From contig CAXXGW010000009.1 of the NCBI GenBank assembly GCA_963666755.2, positions 2,480,001-2,544,000 of the forward strand: a stretch of DNA of 64,000 nt, given 5' to 3'. A program made the translations under genes and the position numbers. How positions within the stretch are numbered: position 1 is the first letter of the stretch; the number at the start of each line of letters is the position of its first letter. Positions 33,194-42,024 of the stretch are shown here, in pieces. Below the pieces are notes generated by a model. That model saw only the letters and a list, made by a program, of their open reading frames with translations, was not told the DNA's origin and searched no databases. Source of the stretch: CAXXOK01 sp963666755 (lineage in GTDB: Bacteria > Bacillota > Clostridia > Christensenellales > Aristaeellaceae).

Positions 33194-34567
33194 ATGTTTG
33201 ATTTGATTGTGATCGGCGGCGGCCCCGGCGGCTACGGAGCGGCCGAATTTGCCGCGCACCACGGCATGACCGTTGCGCTGGTCGAGCGCGACCGGCTGGG
33301 CGGCACCTGCCTGCACCGCGGGTGCGTGCCCACCAAAGCCTACCTGCACGCCGCCGAAACCGCCCGGCAGGCCGAAGCCTGCGCGCCGGGCGTGCTGGCC
33401 GCCTTTGACCGGCACGCAATGTTTGCGCAGAAAAACGCGCTTGTCGAAACCCTGACCCAGGGCATCGCCACGCGCATGAAGGCCGGAAAGGTCACGGTCT
33501 ACGCCGGGCAGGCGACGCTGCTCAACAGTAGTGCGCCCTTTCGCGTACAGATCACCCGGCCGGACGCACCGTCCGAAGCGCTGGAATGCGCGCAAGTGCT
33601 GCTGGCTACCGGCAGCGTACCCGCCCGCCTGCCCGTGGAAGGCTGCGACGATCCGGATGTATGGACCAGCGACGATCTGCTGGGCGTCGCCGGGGCCGAG
33701 GCGTTTCAAAGCCTGCTGATTGTCGGCGGCGGGGTTATCGGGGTGGAGATGGCCTGTATCTATGCCCGTCTTGGGGTTACGGTTACCGTGCTGGAGGCGG
33801 AGAAGCGCTGCCTGCCGATGCTGGAGCTGGAACTGGGCCGCAGCGTCGAGGCGCTGCTGAAAAGCATGGGCGTAACCGTGCTGACCGACGCGCGTTTGGA
33901 ACGACTGATGCGCACATCCACGGGGTTTACCGCTGCCTACCGGAAAAACGACACGGCGGGAGAAGTGAGCGCGGCGCGCGTGCTGCTTTCCACCGGCCGT
34001 CTGCCCGCGACTGACGGGCTGCTGGGCCCGGGGGTTACCCTTGCCATGGAGCGGCGCGCCATTGCCGTGGACGACACCTTTGCCACCAGCCTGCCCGGCG
34101 TGTACGCCATCGGGGATGTTAACAACCGCTGCCCGCTGGCCCACGCGGCGCACGCGCAGGGCGTGGCCGCCGTAAGCGCCATGCTGGGAGTTCCTTCCCC
34201 CATAGACCCGACGCTGGTGCCCAGCTGCGTCTATACCCGGCCGGAAATCGCCGCCGTGGGGCTCACACAGGAAGAAGCCGCCGCACAGGGTATTGCGACC
34301 GTGGTCGGCAAGGCGCTGGCGACGCAAAATGCGCGCATGCTGATTGAGGAGCTTGGCCGCGGCTTTGTGAAGCTGGTCTTTGCCCGCGATACCCATGTGC
34401 TGCTGGGCGCGCAGCTGTTCTGCGGCAACGCGACCGATCTGGTGGGCGAGCTGACGCTGGCCGTGCGCAGCGGCCTGACCGCCGAGCAACTGCTGCTGTC
34501 TGTGCGCGCCCACCCCACCTTTGAGGAAACCATCACCGACGCGGTGGAGGCCGCCCGCTTCGCCTGA
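33194..34567 (+). CDS. lpdA: Dihydrolipoamide dehydrogenase (L protein)
   Basis: A 457-residue FAD flavoprotein that reoxidises dihydrolipoyl-GcvH with NAD+. ATG 33194 follows GGAAGGAGCC. FAD-binding IGGGPGGYGAA at residues 7-17, redox Cys pair C39/C44 in GGTCLHRGCVPTK, NAD-binding GGGVIGVEMA, and catalytic H440/E445 in HPTFEE. It completes the cleavage system: P, H, T, L and lipoate ligase lie together. Likely dedicated to glycine cleavage since no oxoacid dehydrogenase is near. Confidence 0.94.
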   Translation: MFDLIVIGGGPGGYGAAEFAAHHGMTVALVERDRLGGTCLHRGCVPTKAYLHAAETARQAEACAPGVLAAFDRHAMFAQKNALVETLTQGIATRMKAGKVTVYAGQATLLNSSAPFRVQITRPDAPSEALECAQVLLATGSVPARLPVEGCDDPDVWTSDDLLGVAGAEAFQSLLIVGGGVIGVEMACIYARLGVTVTVLEAEKRCLPMLELELGRSVEALLKSMGVTVLTDARLERLMRTSTGFTAAYRKNDTAGEVSAARVLLSTGRLPATDGLLGPGVTLAMERRAIAVDDTFATSLPGVYAIGDVNNRCPLAHAAHAQGVAAVSAMLGVPSPIDPTLVPSCVYTRPEIAAVGLTQEEAAAQGIATVVGKALATQNARMLIEELGRGFVKLVFARDTHVLLGAQLFCGNATDLVGELTLAVRSGLTAEQLLLSVRAHPTFEETITDAVEAARFA

Positions 34568-34769
34568 GCGCAGGCGTGCCGGGTTGCCGGGCGTGCCTCC
34601 TGCCGTCGGGCCGCCATGCCCGGCGATCCGGCCGCTGAAACCCCTGCAACCGCGCATCAAAGGGCCGGAGCGAAGCCCCTTTAGCGCGCGTGCGTACAGC
34701 CCTTTGTGCGCCAGAGGCGTTGCGGAATGATCCTTTCAACGTAAGTAACCCAGGCGTCTCTAGCGCAAC

Positions 34770-34960
34770 AGGCTGCGGCTTACGGCCTCCGTTCAGCCTG
34801 AGAATCCAATGCACCTATTGCCGCACTTGAACGGTGTGGCTGCCGTAAGCTCCACGGTCTCCGTTCGGTTTAAGAATCCGCTGCACCCATCGCCACGCTT
34901 GAACGTTGTGGCAGCCATAAGCTCCACAAACTCCGTTCAGCTTGAGAATCCACTGCACCG
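34770..34960. repeat. Degenerate tandem repeat, 72-base period
   Basis: In the roughly 800-base gap between lpdA and oppB. The block AGAATCC...TGCAC...GCC recurs at 34801, 34873 and 34945, exactly 72 apart; TTGAACG occurs at 34827 and 34899. Two copies are clear, a third is partial and diverged. No open frame of quality and no CRISPR-like spacing. The first part of the gap (34568-34769) has only a GC-rich, weakly paired stretch with AAAGGG/CCCTTT arms. Confidence 0.7.
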
Positions 34961-35004
34961 CCGGGCCACCGCGCCCGGCGGTTTTGATTGTTTTTTATGC
35001 TCCA

Positions 35005-35025
35005 AACGGGATCGCCCGTGTTTTT
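35005..35025 (+). terminator. Small terminator-like hairpin in the lpdA-oppB gap
   Basis: ACGGG (35006-35010), ATCG loop, CCCGT (35015-35019), then GTTTTT. A short stem but a good T-run. It may end transcription from lpdA before the oppB promoter. The rest of the gap (35026-35289) shows no supportable gene. Confidence 0.55.
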
Positions 35026-35289
35026 CACCCCTGTGAAATCGGACAAATGCCAGGCCGAACGCCGGGCTGTCAGGGCAGGATCAACGCTTTATTCCACTAC
35101 CGTTTTATCCCGCTGCTGCTGTGCCGCGTGTGTGCCATCCTTTGCGAAATACTGCAACTTTTTTTGCGCGTCATGCAGAATCTTTACGCCCCGCTCAGGG
35201 GCTGTGATTGCGCGTAACGCTTTGTAAAAAAGGGTTTGAACCTCCACACATGCCTCTGCGGAGCGATCGGCGCGCACGCAAGGCGAGAA

Positions 35290-35318
35290 TTGACTTTTCC
35301 CACAGGGCTGTCTATAAT
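35290..35318 (+). promoter_or_regulatory. Promoter of the opp operon
   Basis: TTGACT (35290-35295), 17-base spacer, TATAAT (35313-35318). It lies 52 bases before the oppB start, near consensus. Confidence 0.88.
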
Positions 35319-35370
35319 GAAATGTATTATTTCTTGGGAAATTGAACGTTCCCGACATGGGAGGATGGCT

Positions 35371-36297
35371 ATGAACTCAAGGTTCCTGGTGTACATGCTC
35401 AAACGTTTGGGCATGGCGGTACTCACCATCTTTCTGGTGATCGCCATCACTTTTTTTGTGATGCACGCGATTCCCGCCAGCCCTTTCAGCAGTGAAAAGG
35501 CAAAGAGCGACGCCGTAATCAAGGCGCTGGAAATCAAGTATGGATTCGACAAACCCGTTGGCGAGCAATTTGTGAATTATCTGTGGAACGTCCTGCATTT
35601 TGACTTCGGCCTGTCTACCGCGTGGGTGGGCTTTACCGTGGGCGATCTGATTATGAACGCCTTCGGCTATTCCGCATCCATCGGGTTTACAGCGGCGCTC
35701 ATTGCCATCATCCTGGGGGTGATATTCGGGTGTCTGGCGGCGCTTAACCGCGGTAAGTGGCTGGATCAGCTGATCCAGATCGTCACCACCGCGCTGGTAT
35801 CGATGCCGTCGTTCGTGGTCGCAACCCTATTACTGCTCCTGTTTTCCTACCAACTGGGGTGGCTGCCGTCGCTGGGTAACCAGCCGGGCGGCATGATCCT
35901 CCCCATCCTCTCGCTCAGCCTCTACCCCATGGCCTATATTACGCGCCTGCAGCGCTCCAGTATGCTGGATGTACTCGGCGCCGATTATATCCGCACCGCG
36001 CGCGCCAAAGGCGTATCCTCCAACCGCATCATCTACAAGCACGCGCTTAAAAACGCCCTGACCCCCGTAATCACCTACGCCGGCCCGATGATGGCTTACA
36101 TCCTCACCGGCAGCATGGTGGTGGAAAACATCTTCTCCGTTCCCGGCCTCGGCCGTCTGTTCACCAACAGCATGCTACGCACTGATTATATGATGATTAT
36201 GGGCGTGACCATCTTCCTGGCCACGATGATTATCCTCATGAACTTCATCAGCGACATGCTTTACAAGGTGATGGACCCGCGCATCGATTTGGCTTGA
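35371..36297 (+). CDS. oppB: Oligopeptide/dipeptide ABC transporter permease B
   Basis: A 308-residue inner-membrane permease. ATG 35371 follows GGGAGGATGGCT; upstream in-frame ATGs lie over the promoter. N-terminal membrane segment YMLKRLGMAVLTIFLVIAITFFV, then six segments total; the EAA-type loop is ADYIRTARAKGVSSNRIIYK, which docks on the ATPases. It starts the BCDF-A transporter. The substrate is probably di- or oligopeptides, but the cluster does not say which. Confidence 0.9.
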   Translation: MNSRFLVYMLKRLGMAVLTIFLVIAITFFVMHAIPASPFSSEKAKSDAVIKALEIKYGFDKPVGEQFVNYLWNVLHFDFGLSTAWVGFTVGDLIMNAFGYSASIGFTAALIAIILGVIFGCLAALNRGKWLDQLIQIVTTALVSMPSFVVATLLLLLFSYQLGWLPSLGNQPGGMILPILSLSLYPMAYITRLQRSSMLDVLGADYIRTARAKGVSSNRIIYKHALKNALTPVITYAGPMMAYILTGSMVVENIFSVPGLGRLFTNSMLRTDYMMIMGVTIFLATMIILMNFISDMLYKVMDPRIDLA

Positions 36298-36311
36298 GGA
36301 GGGAACGCAAC

Positions 36312-37358
36312 ATGCAAAAAGAGAAAACACCTTTTAAGAACCCTCTGAGCCTCCAGATCGATCCGGCGCTGTTTACGCCCGCGACCGAGGAGGAAAAAGC
36401 GCAGCAGGTGCAGACGCGCGAATCCGTTTCCTTTATGCGCGACGCGCTGCGCCGCCTGGGCCGCAACCACGTGTCGATGGTCTGCATAGCAATTATTCTG
36501 GTCATCGCTCTGGTGGCTTTTGTTGTGCCTGCCTTCTATCCCTACAGCTATACCAAGCAGGACGTGGCCGCCAAATACATGTCGCCGTTTGAATATTCTG
36601 CCGTGGAGCAGCAGGCGATGCAAAACGGGGAGTCCGTCTTCCCACATATTATGGGCACCGATGCGCTGGGCCGCGATTACGCCATTCGTGTAATCTACGG
36701 CACGCGCATTTCGTTGCTGGTCGGCATTTTCAGCGCCCTGATCGTGATCGTGATCGGCATCATCTACGGCTCCATCTCCGGCTACTTCGGCGGCCGGGTG
36801 GATATGGTCATGATGCGCATCGTCGATATCATCTATTCCCTGCCGGATGTGCTGATCGTGATCCTGCTCTCGGTAGCCATCAAGGAAATGGTCAGTACCT
36901 CCACAAACGCGCTTATCACAAAACTGGGCGCGGGCATGGTAAGTATCTTCATTGTGTTTGGCCTTTTGTACTGGGTTAGCATGGCGCGCCAGGTACGCGG
37001 CCAGATCCTTTCCATTAAAGAGCAGGAGTATGTGCTGGCGTCGCGTTCCATCGGGGCCTCGCCCGCGCGCATCATCCGCAAGCACATGATCCCCAACGCG
37101 GTATCCGTGATTATCATCGTGGCCGCGATGCAGATTCCCACGGCCATCTTTACGGAAAGCTTCCTTTCCTTTCTGGGGCTGGGCGTGTCAATCCCCATGC
37201 CGTCGCTGGGTTCGCTGGCGGCCGATGCCCGTTCGGGCCTGAACAGCTACCCCTACCTGCTGGTCTTCCCCGCGATGTCCATTTTCCTGATCGTGCTATC
37301 GTTCAACCTCCTGGGCAACGGTCTGCGCGACGCTTTCGACCCCAAGCTTCGTTCGTAA
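36312..37358 (+). CDS. oppC: Oligopeptide/dipeptide ABC transporter permease C
   Basis: A 348-residue permease, partner of OppB. ATG 36312 follows GAGGAGGG; the in-frame ATG at 36294 overlaps the oppB stop and is less likely. The first 55 residues are cytoplasmic. Then comes the membrane segment VCIAIILVIALVAFVVPAFY. GTDALGRDYAIRVIYGTRISL and the EAA-type loop SKEQEYVLASRSIGAS-like SIKEQEYVLASRSIGASPAR are typical OppC/DppC features. 14 bases after oppB. Confidence 0.9.
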   Translation: MQKEKTPFKNPLSLQIDPALFTPATEEEKAQQVQTRESVSFMRDALRRLGRNHVSMVCIAIILVIALVAFVVPAFYPYSYTKQDVAAKYMSPFEYSAVEQQAMQNGESVFPHIMGTDALGRDYAIRVIYGTRISLLVGIFSALIVIVIGIIYGSISGYFGGRVDMVMMRIVDIIYSLPDVLIVILLSVAIKEMVSTSTNALITKLGAGMVSIFIVFGLLYWVSMARQVRGQILSIKEQEYVLASRSIGASPARIIRKHMIPNAVSVIIIVAAMQIPTAIFTESFLSFLGLGVSIPMPSLGSLAADARSGLNSYPYLLVFPAMSIFLIVLSFNLLGNGLRDAFDPKLRS

Positions 37359-37370
37359 GGAGGCCGCCCC

Positions 37371-38419
<1,049 letters not shown>

Positions 38420-38423
<4 letters not shown>

Positions 38424-39409
38424 GCGAAGTCAAAGCATTCAAGCCCGATCCGCAATACCTGGTACAGGTGCGCGGGCTTAAGGAATATTTCCCCATCAGC
38501 ACCGGCTTTGCGCAGACCACCATGCTCAAGGCCGTGGACGACGTCAGCTTCGACATCCGCAAGGGCGAAACCCTTGGCCTTGTGGGCGAAAGCGGCTGCG
38601 GCAAAACTACCGTAGGCCGCACCATGCTGCAGCTTTACAAGCCCACCGCGGGCGAAATCTGGTTTGCGGGCAAGCGCATTGAAAAAGGCCCGACCCTGAA
38701 TGAATTCCGCAAAAAAGCGCAGCTGGTGTTTCAGGACCCCTATTCGTCGCTGAACCCGCGCATGACGGTCGGCGATATCGTGGCCGAGCCGATTGACGTG
38801 CACAAGCTGGCCGCCAACCGCAAGGATCGCAGCGACCGCATTCAGGCGCTCCTGTCCATGGTGGGCCTTTCCAGCGAGCAGGCCACGCGCTACGCCCACG
38901 AGTTCAGCGGCGGGCAGCGGCAGCGTATCGGCATTGCGCGCGCGCTGGCCAGCAACCCGGAGTTTATCGTCTGCGACGAGCCGGTATCCGCGCTGGATGT
39001 GAGCATTCAGGCGCAGGTGCTCAACATGCTGGAGGATTTGCAGGCGCGGCTGGGGCTTACATATCTGTTTATCGCGCATGATCTGAGCGTGGTCAAGCAC
39101 ATTTCCAACCGCATCGCGGTCATGTATCTGGGCCATCTGGTCGAGCTGGCCTCCTCCACCGAGCTGCACCGCCACCCGCTGCACCCCTACACCATTTCGC
39201 TGCTGAGCGCCATCCCCGCGCCGGATCCGGACAAAGCGCGCCAGCAGAAGCGCATCGTGCTCAAGGGCGATATCCCCAGCCCCCTGCATGCGCCCAGCGG
39301 TTGCCCCTTCCATACCCGTTGCAGCCGTTGCACCGAAATCTGTAAGCAGAAGAAGCCCGAGTTTCTGGAAGTCGCTCCCCAGCACTTTGTGGCTTGCCAT
39401 AATCTGTAA
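38420..39409 (+). CDS. oppF: Oligopeptide/dipeptide ABC transporter ATPase F
   Basis: A 329-residue ATPase, partner of OppD. Walker A GESGCGKT at residues 56-63, signature FSGGQRQR, Walker B IVCDEPVSALDV, H-loop IAHDLS. The C-terminal motif GCPFHTRCSRCTEIC matches the family. Begins in an ATGA overlap with oppD. A separate promoter for oppA follows. Confidence 0.93.
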
Positions 39410-39428
39410 GCGGCGCCGGATTTTCTGA

Positions 39429-39457
39429 TTGACGTTCCCCCTTTCCCGTGATAGGAT
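39429..39457 (+). promoter_or_regulatory. Separate promoter for the binding-protein gene
   Basis: TTGACG (39429-39434), 17-base spacer, TAGGAT (39452-39457). It gives extra expression of the binding protein over the transporter genes, a common need. Confidence 0.72.
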
Positions 39458-39501
39458 GAATTATCATGGGAACAAATCATAGAAGAGAGGTAAAAACGCA
39501 A

Positions 39502-41295
39502 ATGAAGAAAAAGACGCTCATTTGGATCATCGCAATCGTTCTGGTCCTCGCCGTGGCTGTGGCGGTCTTCTTCGTCACCCGCCCCAAGGAAGCGGCTCCC
39601 GCTAAGATCGCCAGCGTCATGCTGGGCGGCGGCACTCCGCAATTCATGGACCCCGCGCTCAATAGCGCCTCCAACGGCAGCAACATCATCCGTACTGCCT
39701 TCGCAGGCCTCATGGGCCATCAGTATGACGCGGACGGCAAGCCCGTGCTCGCGCCGGAACTGGCTGAAAAAGCGGACGTATCCGCCGACGGCCTGACCTA
39801 CACCTTCACCCTGCGCAAGGGCCTGAAGTGGAGCGACGGCAGCGACTTTACCGCCAGCCAGGTTGCGGCCAGCTGGAACCGTGCAGCCTCCCCGGAGCTG
39901 GGCGCCGACTACGGCTTCCTGTATGACTACATCAACAAAAACGCCGACGGCACGCTGGACGTGACCGCTGACGATGCGGCCGGCACGCTGGTCGTCAAAC
40001 TGGTGAACCCCGTTGCGTACTTCTTGGATCTGTGCGCCTTCCCGACCTTCTACCCGGTCAAGGTCGACGTTGCGGACAACCAGGGCATCTGGGCCACCAA
40101 CCCCGCCACCTACATCGGCATGGGCGCTTTCAAGATGACCAAGTACGCCGTGGACGACGTGATCACCTTCGAAAAGAACCCCTACTACTGGAATGCCGGC
40201 AAAGTGACTCTCGATGGCGTGAACTATTACCTCTCCGAGGATAACGTCGCCATCCTGACCGCTTACGAAAACAACACCGTGCAGTACATCCAGTCCATCG
40301 ACCCCACTGAGTTCGAGCGTCTGAACAAGACCTACCCGGGTCAGCTGGAGTACTACGACAACCTGGGCACCTACTATGTGCTCTTTAACGTCTACAAGGA
40401 CATCTCCCCCGTGGGCAAGCAGCTGACCGTGCAGGAGCAGTGCAAAGCCCGTTTCGCGCTGGGCCAGATGGTCAACCGTTATGACCTGGTGACCTTCGTT
40501 ACCCAGGCGGGCCAGATCCCGGCGACGGGCTTCTATCCCAAGGGCCTGAGCGACGCGCTCAACCCCGATGTGCGTGCCTCTTCCGATTACGGCACGTGGT
40601 ACACCGGCACCAGCACCCCCTCCACCGTCAATGAGAAGTACACCGCCGATCAGGCCGAAGCCGCGCAGACCCTGATCGATCTGGGCTATGCGTACACCGG
40701 CTCCCTGGCGACCGGCGATCTGACCTTCACCGATTTCCCGGGCATCGAGTTCGCCTTCAACAATGCCGGCGCCAACGCGCTGATCATCCAGTACGTGCAG
40801 GAGACCTGGAACAAGTTCGGCCTCCAGAGCACCATCAACACCGAAGCATGGGCCACCCTGCAGGCCAAACTCAAGGCCGGCAACGCGGAAGCCGCTCGTA
40901 TGGGCTGGATCGCGGACTTCAACGATGTGGTCAACTTCCTGGAGATCTTCATCAGCGACAGCGGCAACAACTACCCGCGTCTGGGCCGTGTGATCGGCGA
41001 TTACACCAAGGCCACCGAAGTGACCAAGGATGCCGGCACCGGCGCGTACTGGGGCCTGCAAGCCAACCAGACCTGGGCCGACGCGTATGACTCCATCGTG
41101 ACCGCCATCAAGGCTGAGACGGATCCCGCCAAGCGTGCCGGCATGGCTGCCGAAGCCGAGAAAGTCCTCATGGCGACCGGCGGCGTTGCGCCTCTGTTCT
41201 ACTACACGCAGCCGCAGATGCTCAAGCCCAACGTCAAGAGCCTGATCCGTCTGAACACCGGCGACGTGATCTGGACCTACGCCACGCTCGAGTAA
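39502..41295 (+). CDS. oppA: Oligopeptide/dipeptide-binding protein of the Opp transporter (membrane-anchored, no lipobox)
   Basis: A 597-residue SBP_bac_5-type binding protein. ATG 39502 follows AGAGAGGT; the ATG at 39466 has no such site. Residues 5-27 form a membrane segment (LIWIIAIVLVLAVAVAVFFV). No lipobox Cys is present, so it is likely held by an uncleaved anchor instead of a lipid, unusual for a Gram-positive SBP. Motifs LRKGLKWSDGSDFTASQVAAS and GAFKMTKYAVDD are typical. It captures peptides for OppBCDF. Codon use is more AT-rich/optimised than neighbours, as in strongly expressed genes. Confidence 0.9.
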   Translation: MKKKTLIWIIAIVLVLAVAVAVFFVTRPKEAAPAKIASVMLGGGTPQFMDPALNSASNGSNIIRTAFAGLMGHQYDADGKPVLAPELAEKADVSADGLTYTFTLRKGLKWSDGSDFTASQVAASWNRAASPELGADYGFLYDYINKNADGTLDVTADDAAGTLVVKLVNPVAYFLDLCAFPTFYPVKVDVADNQGIWATNPATYIGMGAFKMTKYAVDDVITFEKNPYYWNAGKVTLDGVNYYLSEDNVAILTAYENNTVQYIQSIDPTEFERLNKTYPGQLEYYDNLGTYYVLFNVYKDISPVGKQLTVQEQCKARFALGQMVNRYDLVTFVTQAGQIPATGFYPKGLSDALNPDVRASSDYGTWYTGTSTPSTVNEKYTADQAEAAQTLIDLGYAYTGSLATGDLTFTDFPGIEFAFNNAGANALIIQYVQETWNKFGLQSTINTEAWATLQAKLKAGNAEAARMGWIADFNDVVNFLEIFISDSGNNYPRLGRVIGDYTKATEVTKDAGTGAYWGLQANQTWADAYDSIVTAIKAETDPAKRAGMAAEAEKVLMATGGVAPLFYYTQPQMLKPNVKSLIRLNTGDVIWTYATLE

Positions 41296-41311
41296 CCTCA
41301 CGCAAACCAAC

Positions 41312-41343
41312 AAGGGCCGACCCTCCGGGGTCGGCCCTTTCTG
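41312..41343 (+). terminator. Terminator of oppA
   Basis: AAGGGCCGACC pairs with GGTCGGCCCTT with a 6-base loop, and T-rich sequence follows. Starts 17 bases after the oppA stop. Confidence 0.85.
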
Positions 41344-41370
41344 TTGTGCAGGCAATGTAGGGTTGGGGGC

Positions 41371-41780
41371 GCGGGGGTTTTGGGGCGCTGCCCCAAGCCC
41401 CGCAAGGGCTATCAGCCCTTGACCCGGTTCCGCTGCGGCGGGAGGGGTAGGGCGGGGTGAGTGCCTACCTTCCGCAAAAGGCTGTATCCGCTCGCCTCAT
41501 AGCCCTTCGGGCTGTTCGCTCGCTTTGGCGGTTCCGCTGCGGCGGGGGTTTTGGGGCGCTGCCCCAAGCCCCGCAAGGGATTTCATCCCTTGACCCGGTT
41601 CCGCTGCGGCGGGAGGGAGTGCGAGGGAAGGGCCTTCCTTCCACAAGGGCCTGTATCCGCTCGCCTCATAGCCCTTCGGGCTGTTCGCTCGCTTTTCCGG
41701 TTCCGCTGCGGCGGGGGTTTTGGGGCTCTGCCCCAAGCCCCGCAAGGGATTTCATCCCTTGACCCGGTTCCGCTGCGGCG
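41371..41780. repeat. Tandem intergenic repeat, about 170-base period, hairpin-rich
   Basis: A GC-rich block repeated about 2.4 times: TTTTGGGG begins at 41378, 41549 and 41718 (spacing 171 and 169). Each unit holds several small perfect hairpins: TTGGGGCgctGCCCCAA, CAAGGGATttcATCCCTTG, AGCCCttcGGGCT and CCGCTGCGG. Frames look open but coding content follows repeats only. The CAAGGGAT hairpin recurs at 62.5-62.8 kb. Type of element unknown: REP-like or MITE-like. Confidence 0.85.
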
Positions 41781-41862
41781 GGAAAATATTCATTAAGTAA
41801 GGGCCGACCTATCCGGTCGGCCCCTCAGACTATTGACAAACCCCTTAAAGATACCAAGAAAC

Positions 41863-41986
41863 AGCCTGCTCAAAAAGGTTCAGATGCGCGAAGCCAAACC
41901 GGATCAGGGCGGGAGCGTACACGGACGTACGTGACCGCCCTTATACGGTGCAGGCGACAAAGCAGATGGGCCTTTTTCAGCAGGCT
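41863..41986. repeat. 124-base imperfect palindrome (MITE- or RNA-like element)
   Basis: AGCCTGCTcAAAAAGG (41863-41878) and CCTTTTTcAGCAGGCT (41971-41986) pair over 16 bases with one mismatch. Between them is an inner hairpin GGGCGG...CCGCCC with GTAC/GTAC steps. It is flanked by two copies of a GGGCCGACC / GGTCGGCCC hairpin (41801-41824 and 41988-42014). It could be a mobile palindrome, an attenuator or a stable RNA end. Confidence 0.6.
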
Positions 41987-41987
41987 G

Positions 41988-42014
41988 AAGGGCCGACCTA
42001 TCAGGCCGGCCCTT
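41988..42014 (-). terminator. Terminator-like hairpin after clpB
   Basis: AAGGGCCGACC pairs with GGCCGGCCCTT around TATCA, 10 bases past the clpB stop in leftward direction. T-run is weak (CTTCAG), so efficiency is uncertain. Confidence 0.55.
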
Positions 42015-42024
42015 GCTATCCTTA

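Noticed and set aside
31724..34660. Long reverse open frame over lplA and lpdA
   Set aside because: Antisense shadow of two genes with clear family motifs.
34942..35358. Small open frames in the lpdA-oppB gap, both strands
   Set aside because: No ribosome sites, they cover the terminator-like hairpin and the oppB promoter, and the text is not protein-like.
41371..41780. CRISPR array
   Set aside because: Units are about 170 bases, nearly identical throughout, with no short repeat plus unique spacer pattern; the same holds for 62511-62823 and 46816-47397.
41457..41796. Overlapping small open frames in the intergenic repeat
   Set aside because: They follow the repeat period only, have no ribosome site and no protein-like pattern.
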